Assembly (NCBI RefSeq): GCF_041260155.1
Contig: NC_091929.1
Span: forward strand, 26,226,080 to 26,290,079
Reading direction: 5' to 3'
DNA: 64,000 nucleotides
Source of the DNA: Ptychodera flava
Taxonomy: Eukaryota > Hemichordata > Enteropneusta > Ptychoderidae
Made by a program: the position numbers and the translations under genes. The notes under the pieces were generated by a model. That model did no database searches and was not told the DNA's origin. It worked only from the letters and a program-made list of their open reading frames with translations. Below, in pieces: positions 1 to 11,900 of this stretch. Position 1 is the first letter of the stretch, and each line of letters starts with the position of its first letter.

Positions 1-3000
1 CCGCCTCACGATTAACAGTAAAAAAAGTGAAAAATGACTTCTTGTCCGGACCAGAAGTCAGCTTTGTTGACACACGAAATGAAACGTAATCACACCACCG
101 CGCATGCTCAACCACATCTACGCAAGTTTTACTGTGGCGTCCGTAGAAACTATACGCTCTTCGAAAAGGTCTGGTCCATCGAAACTGGAGACTCAGCTAA
201 AACGCGCAAAAGTTCGGTGAAATACCGGAAAGATATAAATATGTAAGTGTTTACAGATTGTTCCGACTATAATGAGCCGTGCAAACAAACGTCTTGAACA
301 GCTAAACTAACGACGGAGGCAGTCGATTATAGGCTTCATGCACTGCATTGCACGTTTTGACCGACGGTACGGAGATCAAGTTGGGTGCTGAATGAATTGA
401 GAGAGAAAAACATATATGAATAAAAATTCAACACTTCACCATTGTAATCATTGAACTAGTCGTTTCTTCCATTATGGAGTATAATGAAAATTTCGTTGAA
501 AATAAATGACGGGACTGATTCTGCTCCGTCTACTCAAACGAAGTTTTGTGTACGGCCAGGCTACGCTGCATGCAACACAGCCTATCAACTTCGCATATTG
601 TTGCCGTAATTGATAATGCTGAGAAAGGAAAAATTATATCTTGAATGCAGTAAAAAAGTCTTACTTATTAAATTTAAAAGTATTTCCAAATAATATCGAA
701 CGTAACGGGTATCTAATCCTCACAAGGACTACGGTAGTACAATTATCGTATATGCTGCGATGCGGTGGAGCTCCAGGCATGGTAGAAGTTCGAACACAAG
801 AGAGATCCCGGCCTCACTGCAAAGTCGTCCCCTGCGCACCCGCGCCCGGCCGGACAGCAAACTAACCTCTTGGTTTGATTTTGTTGTTTACATATGTTTG
901 TATAAAATTCATGATACATATATCTGACTTTCACAACTGTACAATTTGCTTAGGACTGTGATTTTGGCTGTAGTCTACAGACGATCGGAGGGAGCTAAGG
1001 CAGGCCCCAAATTTGCATGGACAATGCCCGGGACAATTATACACGCAGATGAGAAAGTCATTCACATAAACCTAAATGAAGTGATCAATACAAAACTTTT
1101 AAACATCACTGGTTCTGAAAATTTATGATCAATGGTTCTGATCTATGGATTTTACACTGCGGCGCTGTTTTTTTGTGTGTTTGGCCGGCTGCTAGTCCTG
1201 TAAGGCTGTACTACATGTAATGGAGGTAGTAGACTGTAGAAGTGCAGCGGGCCCGGGCTGAGATTGGTGTGGGGCCTGCAGCAAGGTAAAGTTGACAGCG
1301 TCCATTGCAGAATGCCCGCGTATTATCCTTTCGCGTTTGGGAGGAAATTTACCGCTGTATTCAGAATGCCTTTTTACCAGTATAAAAGCTCAAAAACTGA
1401 TGCATCAAGAGCCAAGAGTCTGTAAATTTCTTAGCAGTAGGTCCATTGTTTTTTCTAAATTTTCGCTGAGATACAGCCGTCCGTATACTGGTCCCGATCG
1501 TTCTGACTCGGGCGTTCACAGCTGTTTAGGGAGCCGTCATTATTCACGACCTGGGGGTCGGAGGAATACATTAGAAACTCCGAAATTTTGAGTCACACCC
1601 CAGCCAACCATGATGACTTTGAGTAACCCCCACTCTAACAGAAATTTGGCTTACCTGAGCCCATGTAACAATATGTAGATATAAAAGCTCACCTAATAAC
1701 CAGTCTATGACCATATAGGCCTAGTATTGTTAAATTTGGATGGGTAGCATGTCATTATGGTATGGTTAAATGTTCAAATGGTTGTTGAACACAAGTCAAT
1801 TAAAATATACATTTCTATGATAATATAAAGGATGAATTCACAACAGTTCAGTTTTGTCCTAGATCCTGTGCACTTATAGTAATATCTGTCGAGAACATTT
1901 TTCCATGACCCAGCCTCTCCTTTCACCTCTGGTAACGACTGTAGAAAACTACTGTGTGACATCATCATCACCACTGTCGATCCTCATCTTTACTGTCACT
2001 GGTGCCATTGAGTACATGAACAACGATATCATTCTCATCGTCACTATCTTCTCTTTCATAATAAGTATTGCTAGTAGTAGCAGCTACTTGTAGTTTTTTG
2101 CCTTGCTTCATCTAGTTGATATTTGTTCTGTTAAAATATTTATTTTCTTTTTATTTAATATGTATCAGAGTAAAATATACATTATCAACTAATCATTATG
2201 TCATTGAGCACAGAGTAAGACAAAGAAAAAACATTTTGAGCACCCCTTCATTAGCTTTCAATTTTTGAATGACCCCAGGTCGTAAATACTGACGGTTCCC
2301 TTACTTGCTGCCAAAGGCCATCGTGTTCACAGCATTCGACAGCCTACCATACATTGCCACACTATGTTGCTTCGATTTCGCAGTCATCTTGCCGCTAAAG
2401 CAACAATCAGCTGAAATTTATTACTTCAAGTTACTCAATTTGATAGTATTTGCCTACAGAAGTGAGCCAAGTGTATAAGTGTCGTCTTGATTTTACATCG
2501 GTACCCGGAGTTCTGAGTAACCAACTGCAGGGTGCGCATCGGTGCACTGCCGACTGCAGTTTGAATAATCCGTATATAACGCACACTGTACCAGAATAGA
2601 ATGTCAGCCTCCTCTGCCAAAGTTCTGTATCCTCTGAAATACAGTAGCAGTACGTATTTGAACAGAGAAGAACAAAATAAAACCATTCGCAGGTCATTCA
2701 GCTGGCGACCATGGGCGATTAATACCCAGGCAGTGTGGCGTGGCATGGCAAGGCCCCAGGAATGTTGCAGGCTCGATGATGTCATCAGTATCGGCGTTCT
2801 CGGTCACGTGCTCAGCCTACACGTTGTCAACAAACCCGCGCGGCAATCCAACTCGATCGGGCAATATTTAGCGTTTGTATGTCACTACAGGAGCACAATG
2901 TGGCTTATTTCTTCACTGAATAACATTTCACGATGGATGTAAGAGAATAACATGCAATTTCGAACATAAAAAAAGGTTAAAAGTTACAAATACTGGGGCT

Positions 3001-3841
3001 TTAAAATTTACATCTCATGATGAACGGTAACCGGCAAAGCTAGTCGCGCCAGTGGCTATCTGACAACTAATGCGCAGGTCCAATACATACTATGCGAGTA
3101 GCAGGAAGTGTACCCGTCTGAACTCATGTGCGCCGCCTTTTTTTGAGTGCTTGTAAAGAAACAGATACGAAATAGCAAAGTATGACTTTTCCACTCGCCA
3201 TCAATAAAACATATCGCTGCCATTGCACAGTAAATAATATTCTCTTCCTCGTCATTGATTCAAGATATCGTCACCATCATGCTTCAAAAAGAGAAATCTG
3301 CCCTGCGTATGAGTGAGGACTCACGCCAAGTATGCTAGGTAGACTTCACATTTAGAAGAGCCCCCTCTGTGTCAGGATTTAAATGCAAATTGCTAGTTTT
3401 CAGATAGAAAGGTTTTCAGCTTGCAATACTGGACCTTGTGCACCGGAGTTTTGCAGTACAGTTACTATGGCAAATTCAATGACTGCATAATACGCGCCTT
3501 ATTGAACACAGTCGGTAATTATCATTGTAAATTAAAATTGTTATCGCAAAAAATTGCCGTTTATGTCTAACTTTTTGGACAAATTAAACGGAAAATTTAT
3601 ACCTACTCATGTCTTACCAAGCGAACTGTGCGCATCAAGGAGTCACCAAGTAAATTGGATGTTTGAATTTATTTTTACGCAATACGTGGTGGTAATACTA
3701 ATGTACGAAGCAAGTAAAAATTAATTTTATTTTATTCCTTCTTCTACAAATCATGAATCAATAGTATTGACCCTGTATTCGCATCAACTGTGCATCTTCT
3801 GATAACTTCAACTTGTTGAATATATAAACAATAAAACTCAC
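1..3841. other. Left edge, no supported gene
   Basis: 3.8 kb with only short unconvincing frames, apart from the weak acidic frame at 1,968-2,111. TM5-TM7 of the receptor would be expected here on the minus strand, but I found no segment with the usual LG.TW or QG.F..F motifs. No clear repeats either. Confidence 0.5.
1968..2111 (-). CDS. Possible acidic terminal exon, unrecognised
   Basis: An open 47-codon stretch ending in a stop reads QVAATTSNTYYEREDSDDEN then DIVVHVLNGTSDSKDEDRQW. It is strongly acidic and lies where the cytoplasmic tail of the receptor gene could end. There is a TAG and an AACAG upstream that could serve as acceptor. I know of no family match, and a chance open frame in repetitive TCATCA sequence on the plus strand explains it equally well. 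Confidence 0.15.
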   Translation of the reverse strand: MKQGKKLQVAATTSNTYYEREDSDDENDIVVHVLNGTSDSKDEDRQW

Positions 3842-6800
3842 CCCTGTGCCAAGTCATAGCTACTTGGCCACTTCAGTGCGAAGGATAAGACAAGGATCAG
3901 TGGGATTATCCATCCAAAGACAAAATAGCAAACCCTGGTGGAAACATGGAAAGCTTACACTTGTGTAACCATCGATATTATTTCTTATTCGCAATGACTG
4001 TAGAAATCATTTACCGATAATATTTTTGCCAACCTACTGTGACTGAGTACCAGTGTCTGGAATCTGTATAGCGCCATCACCTGCTTAGACTCTCGCGGTT
4101 TATGGTGAGATTCAACAGAAAGGTTGTGTGTGACACAATTAGAATGCTGTAAATGAATTTTGTGTCTGCCTACTCTGAATCTTATTCAGGCAATTGTAGT
4201 ATTGATCAACAAAGTCGCGAACACTGCAGATGCATACTCTCCTTTACTCAACCAGGTAAACTGATTCGATTGAGGGGTTCAAAATAAATGTCCAAAACGA
4301 CTCGCGGAGAAATGTGCGGTTTCACTTGCTATATCTTGCGATTCTGCAAGTGAACTTCCGAATTATTTATAGCTTCATCTTACAGACTTACAAAGCTATC
4401 ATCATTCTTTTAAACCATGCCAATGCCATTGCTTGCGGTAGATGTGCGCAACTATTGTAAGCTATTGTTGATGAATTAAAAGAAAAATACACTTTTTGGT
4501 CAATATTATGCCCTAACACGAAAACCTAATAATGATATTTTCAAATAATGTCAAGACATATCACACCATATCATTTCCATTTGTTACAAAGTTAACCAGA
4601 GGACCCATGTCGACAGAATGCCATTCCTAAGCAAATCTGTCAGGAATAATTTTGCACTTTAGTCGACGTTTCGGCGTAGTCCGTTATGGCACAGAGTAAC
4701 ATCATAGACAGAGTGGCAACAGCTATTGTTTAAGGCGTGAAGCGGTTACGTAAGCAATCCATGTTTGCCTCGACTCACGAAACTCTTGGCTCTCTTTTCC
4801 GAAGAGTGCCGACCATGCACCTTCGGTAATTTTCGGATTTTCACCAATTATTAGGCGAAAGTATGTTCGACAAAGTTTGTGTTGTTGTTGTTGTCGTGTG
4901 GTGCTGATCGGAATTGATGTGCTGGCAAAAACGGGAGTGTTTTGAGCTTCAGGAAAGTGGGTTTTACCGTTTTAAAAATTCCTCTCATATTTTTATGAAT
5001 ATATAATGAGTGTGTTTGAACCAAATTTGAAAGTCATTTATCGATACTGTCTGGTTTTATTCAATGGTTTACGCTCAGTCATACCGTCTTTTACACGTGC
5101 GTCAAGAAAGGACATGCTTATGAAACTGCTGGCGTGCTATGTTTTGATTGGCGTGAAGCAGTGTTTCTGGCCTGAGAGCTCACAAAGTAACTATGGTTGC
5201 TACGCGACTGGCATTACGATGCCATCTCGTCGTATGTTTCGCATAATCTCGTGTAATTATCAACCACAAACAAAGCCTCCAAAAAGTTTAACACCTTTGA
5301 AGCTCATTTTAATATGAAAAGCCAATAGTCTACCGAGACGACCATGGAACAAAAGGCATGCAAGTGTTGCCACTCTGTCTATGGTACTCTGTGGTTATGG
5401 CCTGTAACATGGCAGTTTTCGTATGTCTTTGTGTGCATATCCGTGACTGACTAAGTTGGCCGATATTATAGATATTTTCGTAATTGTGCGTGTGTGTTAC
5501 TAAAGTTTTGTTCTACTCATACCTCAAACACTGCACCGTCGCAGCTAATGAAACCTACAGACCTGAAAAGTTTCTGTAGATGTTTGCAGTGACGGGTCCG
5601 GGGAGCATTATTTGGTCCTTCCAAACAATTCAGTTTCTGTGAACAACAGTTAATGAGCAGATAACCGCATTCCATTTTCTGAACACTTGTATATTTTTAA
5701 ATGTTTTACTTTGTATTTGAAATTATTGTTTGCATATGGATCGTGACAGTTTACTTTGTTAACCTCTCATAATCAGTTTTACCTTCCCTGTACAGACGTT
5801 GCAGTGTTTCAGGTTAAAATTAGTAGTATCAACGATCGGTAAACTAATGATCTAGAAAAAATGTCTCAGATTTCTCAGATTTATTGACAACTTGTCGTAA
5901 TTCATTAATCTCTCCTAGTTCTGTTGTTAAAGACGCTTAAATGTGTTTGACTTCAGATCATTCGCCAGCCAGAAAATTGTTGAGCCTTATAAAGATCTAC
6001 ATCTTCAATAAATCAGAATCAAACAACCATTAATCAATCAATCAATCGATCAATCGACGAAAAAGTCAATTAATCGATCAACAATCAATCGACGAATCTT
6101 TCTTTATCCTATTTGGGAAATCAGCTTTTTCGGCAGTGACAACCATAATGTAGATCACTCATGAAAATAATGCGTATATTAATATCCAGGCAGCACACAT
6201 TCAAACTCAATAAAACACACAAGGGTGAAATGAACAATATACAAATTTTAAAAACTAGTGAATTGCTTGCAATCGTGTGATAGTCCTGTTGACAATGAAG
6301 CATTTATGTCTGTTTGTTTTTAATATCGGTGTTCTAAAACGACGAAAAGAGGGGCTAGAAAAATCAAATTCATGATGTAATGGATGCTGTACAGTCAGTA
6401 CTCACTTTGCATAGATATTCTTGTGCAGGCAAAAACGTAGCTTGAGAAAATGCTGCAGACAAAAATTGAAAACCCAGGAACAGGAACTTATGAGTGCGTA
6501 GTGATGGAGCATGGCTGTCACACGACAACTTACCTGTAATCAATGGAATTCAAGATAATAAAGCACATAGTTTTCAGTAAAATAATAGCATTGTTTTAGG
6601 AGAAAATTCAAGGATTCAAACTTTGTTCTTACCGTAAACAGTCGAGCTTGTTGAAAGTCAAGTTTTAGACTACTATATTCGTTGTCTGCTGATAAGTTTT
6701 GCTCTTGTGATTAAGAAAAGCAAACCGCCAAGTAATAGATCACAAAATATTGTATAATATTTGATTAATGTTTCTCAATTCACATAATAATAATGAAAAT

Positions 6801-8998
6801 GTATTACTGTAAATTAGGTGTTTCGTACCGTTCCCCTCTCCATGTTCAAAGCTAAGACCACAACGAAAAAATACAGCGTCAATGACAATGTGAGACTTGC
6901 ACACACAAAGTAGTGGTCCGTTGTAATCCTGCAGATAATCAGGAAATAGAAATAAAATTGCGGGGTTCTAGAAATTATTCGTTTCATGGACACTCGTGTA
7001 CAAAGAAGCACCTTTTCGTTCACAATTTAGAAGTGCATTTTGTGTGATTTGGAGTAACATAAATCCTCAAATTTAACTCTGCATTTTTTATCACTTTTAC
7101 CATATTTGAATCTAGTATTTACCTGTGATTGTTACTGTGTGAGTCAATGGGATACCAACATGTTTCATAAATATTCAACTACGACAAAAATCGGCGTTAG
7201 CTTATCAATAGAATCCATAGGTAACATTTCTTTGGTACAGTTGTTATAGTTGTAAATAGTAAGGCTAGTAAATGACCAAACTGAATCGTGTCAGTTCCCA
7301 TAAAATACGTAAATTAACAAGGGACGACATGCATGTCGACTTTTTCTTTATAGTCAAGATCAAAGAGCTTAACTTACTTAAAGGGCTTAAGGGAAAATAT
7401 GTTTTTATAGTCTGCCGTAGCGTCACCAACAATTTCAGGATCTTGTACTGTTGCCGAGAATGTACGCATGTATATGTGAGTTTCTGGTTTATGCTAATCT
7501 GGATCACTTTGAAATTTGCTTTGGCGAGCTAAGGCCCCCTTGTTATTAAAGAAATATGCAAAGATTGTAATTTGTGTTGCACAAATGCGATGTATGTATG
7601 TATGTATGTATGTATGTATGTATGTATGTATGTATGTATGTATGTATGTATGTATGTATGTATGTATGTATGTATGTATGTGTTTGTCCGTCAAAATCAA
7701 AACCTCGAAAACCGCAGCACCTACCATATTTGTATTTGCACATGTTATAAAGCGATAACAAATCAATAAAGAATACTTCCACAACAAACAAAAAACCAAA
7801 ACTTCCAGTATGGCTGCCTTTCAGCTCTTACACGATGCACGAGACATATCAAACTTTTAGGAAAGCCAGAGTCCATTAATGTAGTGTTGGAAATATGCTA
7901 TTTACCATTTCAAGGCAATAGAAATATATATTCTTGCGTAACAGACAGCAAAAATTGTACGATTGTCTTTTTAAAAATCTCGACCGACAACCGGAAATGT
8001 GTCAGCATACGGGAAGCAGGCTGCCTAACCGGCACATTGTATCACCTCTCCCGATGTTCCGGGCTACACGCACCCGTCGCCAGTGAGATGGAAACATAAT
8101 TCATAGACATTACTGCGATCCTTTAAAATTAATGTCCCCATACTCAGGCCACTCTCAGAAAATTTTCCTTATGATGATAGCTCGATTTTTAGAACGAAAT
8201 AGTTATCAGTTATATAGAGGTCTAACCAGATCGAGTGAACGGACTCACAGTCACTGTTCCTGTTGGGCACATACAATGAGCGGTCTGTATGATCGATGTA
8301 AGCTAGCTGGTGGCCGCAATCGCAAATTGTTCAAAAACATAATTCACAACTACAAATCGAAAAAGCGTGCTATAAGGATATAGTAAACATTTGAGTTTGA
8401 CATTTTGATCTCTAATATTGTTTTTCATGATCGTAGAACGGCGTAGAATTCGCAATACTGTAGCCGCAAATTTCTTAGAAATACAACTTGACATTACAAT
8501 CTTAAGCTGTATTCAATTGTACCAATGTAATTTTGAAGAACATTTGACATCTTAAACATAAGTTAGCTTTTGAACGATAAGATGTCCAACGCAACAGATT
8601 GCGAATTCTACGCCGTACTACGATCATGAAAAATAATGGTCGCTATAAATTGAGGGGTGTTTGTCAACATTGAGACGACCCAAATCAAACCAAACGGAGC
8701 TGAACCGAGCAAAAGCGACCAAAGAAGACCGAAGAATTGTGAAAACGACCTGAAACAGGCCAAATTAGGGTAAGAAAGTTGCAACCCGCCGTAAGATCAA
8801 CTGAAACTTAGCAAAGGAACTTAAATCTGTACTCTTTGTATCAAGCAAATAAGTGCCACTCGTTTCTTAAGAGGAAAATGAATGTAAGCAATTAAGTTAC
8901 CTTCTGAGGCACAGCATCACAAATGTGAAACTTGTCAGGAACGCTGCTAGGCCGTTTGCTACAAGAATAATTCTGCTCAAAGCATATTCCGCAAATGG
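3842..8998 (-). CDS. Exons 19-22: transmembrane helices 1-4 of the 7TM core
   Basis: TM1 exon 8,998-8,901 (RIILVANGLAAFLTSFTFVM), TM2 exon 6,928-6,829 (ITTDHYFVCASLTLSLTLYF), TM3 exon 6,533-6,406 (VSCRVTAMLHHYALISSCSW) and TM4 exon 3,934-3,842 (FVFGWIIPLILVLSF). TM3 shows the class-B2 pattern C.V.A.LHY..L.S..W, and TM4 shows the GW..P pattern. Phases run 0-2, 2-0, 0-2, 2-2 and join without a break. The TM4 exon ends LKWPSSYDLAQ with no YG....CW loop visible, and no TM5-TM7 exon was recognised to its left, so either those exons have diverged or lie outside, or this locus makes a shortened receptor. Confidence 0.8.
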
Positions 8999-11900
8999 CT
9001 GTTTTGAGGAAACAAGGTTAGAGAGACATTAGAAATTTGAGGCAAGAAGAGGTGAAAACGTCCGTATTAGCGAAACCTATTTATTTCATTCTTAGCAATA
9101 TATTAGTATTACATAAATAACAAACAAAATTGACTTTTGAAGAGTGGGTAAATCTTACCATTGGCATTGTGCCCATTGTTGTTATTATCGCTACACTTCC
9201 TACATGATCACACTGACACTCTGTGAAATCAGTTGTTGCATTATGGTTCACTTTGCGACAGTTGTTATAGTTCCATACACTGCGTTCAAAGAAAGGAAAG
9301 ACTTACTTTGTTGTTTTCATTACTCAATATTTTTTTTCTAAGTACACCCTTAAAATCGTATAAGACAAATGTACAATTCCTTGCTAACTTGTATTTAAAA
9401 ACATTTGAAATATTTTATGTGATCACAGACAAATACTGAAGATTATGACATTCTAATTTTCCGAACGTTAAAATTTTGTCCTAAAGTCGACAAGATTTTG
9501 CGTTTTATCTTAATGTCTGCATATAAAGCTGCATATAGAGCATAGGAGGAAATAAAACTCACGCAGTTGGATTTCCGTGGATCATAGAAATGCATTTAGC
9601 ATTGTAGCCAGCCTGAAATTAAAGACCAAATTTTACTAGACGAACTTGATTAATGTTTCAAGACATATTTATTGACTATACGCTAGACAACAGAAGTTTG
9701 CTAATGACAATATATTTTCCATTCAATCTTACAAAACATCCATACACTGAGATATCTTTAAAAACAGATGACGCTTTACCTTTAAACATGGTACGAAGAT
9801 GTATAATTACTTATTTTTTGCTACAATTGTTTCGCGCATTAGCCAAAATCATACAAACAAGAAAACATATTTGACTTCCTCAACACATCTTCAAAAACGT
9901 TTGTTAGACTGTGTAGATGGTTGATGTACTGTCGCTACAAGTAGGTTTGGCAAGGTCCGGTTTTGTTCAAACTAGTACAAAAGTTACTGATGCAAATTGT
10001 TGAGAATATTTACTTCATTCCGTGATGTTTGTTCAAATAAGTATAGACGCTCTGTATATAATCAAATCAGAATCTGCTCAAGTAATGATAAAAATTTGCA
10101 TAATGGTATACATTTTTGGCCAATACGTCTATCTATTTTAAAACACAAAGCAATAAAACAGTCAAATAAAAAACCAAAAGAGTTTTCTCGCTAATTACTC
10201 ATCACATAACTTTCAAATTTACCATGAGGGTACCATAAGGTAACTGATTTTATTTTTACTAAGGGAGGGAGATAATGAAATTCGCGTATGTCAATATCAG
10301 GGTTATTATTTAAATATTTGTTAAAACGTTTTTTACAAGCATTTCTCACACCGCTTTTAAATTTACAATGTAGGTCCCTTTAGGTGACACTATTTTGATA
10401 TAATATAAATGGCGTTGTTTGTATATGTCAAGGGTAGGTATTATTGTATAATTAGGTTGAAACACCTTGTTCCTGGAAACCACTCGCCTGATGACTTTCA
10501 TGACTTTCAAATGCTGTTTGGTGGTACCCAGAGACGACTTACGTAATTTGTTATGTAAAATAGTATTTGTACACGTTAAGTTAAGATGCAGTGTTCCCAT
10601 CTTTGGTTAAACAACTTTTTCTTTCAAAAGTATATGTCAGAGTTCCTTCAAATTGCATTAATTTGGATGCGCCATGTGCTAATGGCATTCGAATTTGATA
10701 AAATGTATATGGATTTGTAAAATGTAGACTTCATGAACCCTATATTCATTTTCTACCGCAATCTTCAACTCTGCAACTTCTTCTCTGAGAGTTTTCACAT
10801 TTAATTACCACATTTCCTGATCTACTGGGAGCATGCGTCATTAATTCTATTTTAATTCAGACTTCGCATTTAAAGTATATCCCCAGAAAGGAATATCTAT
10901 GAAGTCTGTATCAATGTGCACGGCTATGTTGGTAGCAATGCCATGACAGGGGGAACTTGACAACACAACACTGAGAAAAAGTTTATCAACGTTAAAAGCA
11001 ATACCAATTACATTTACCTGTTTGTGGTATAACGTGAAGGTCAGAGGTTCTTGAAGCTTTCTTGTATGCTTGCCTTCTTCACTGTTGTAGACACTGACCG
11101 AAATCACGGGACTGTTAACTCTCTTAACCTTTTTCGTCGCAGTTATTGTACGCACCCACTGTCTATTCGTTCTAGAAATGAAATATCGGTAATCGTTAAC
11201 GAGTATGATTTTTCATTCCCTAGTATGAATATCATTACGGCGAAATATATTTCCGTAGTTATCATCTCACATTTCTGTTCGTGCAAGATAACAAGCAGTT
11301 AAGTACATTTACTGTACAACTACATTTATTGGACCATATAGTATGTGGAAAGCACACAAAACAGTCTCAATAAATTTTCGATTAAACGTGAGACAAATCA
11401 ACTTACCCCTTTTGAGCGCCAGGCGGCAGTATGTTAGCCGGGTTCTTGTAAGTAAAAACAATCACCGTTATACGATCTGTTGGAAATTTAAAAGGGAATT
11501 ATTTGTTTCTGACATTAGGAACTTTACCGATAGCTAATTTGGCACCATTGCATTGATAATTTGAATAAACCTGAATGTGGCCAATCCTAGCGACCTCTAC
11601 ATCAATTATTCATGCTGTCTAAAAGGCGCTTTTAAACATGAGCAATTTGAAATAGTTTTTCTTGTTTGTATGATTTCCGCACTCATATGAAAAATTATTG
11701 ACAGAAAAATGCTTTCTTCATACCATATTTCGAGGTAAAACGTTCACAGGTTTTACAAGATATCTCAGTAGATGGATATTTTGTGCGATTGGATTGAAGA
11801 ACATAATCATTAGTACCTCTATCGTCAAGCATTATGATCAATATATATGTCCTGAAACACAGACCAGGTTCATCATTAAGGGTAACTAAATGTGTGATAT

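Noticed and set aside
2435-2785. Overlapping minus-strand frames with hydrophobic runs, considered as TM5-TM7
   Set aside because: No conserved GPCR residues and no splice sites in the required phase.
3120-3260. Hydrophobic minus-strand stretch ending KKRRR, considered as TM7 and tail
   Set aside because: No QG.F..F motif and no fitting acceptor phase; the resemblance is only hydrophobicity.
5006-5317. 103-codon frame with YGCYATG, reminiscent of a GPCR loop
   Set aside because: It lies inside a 704-bp inverted-repeat element and on the strand opposite to the receptor gene.
7494-7799. Several long frames with MYVC or TYIH repeats
   Set aside because: They simply read through the (TATG)n microsatellite on both strands; every frame is open there.
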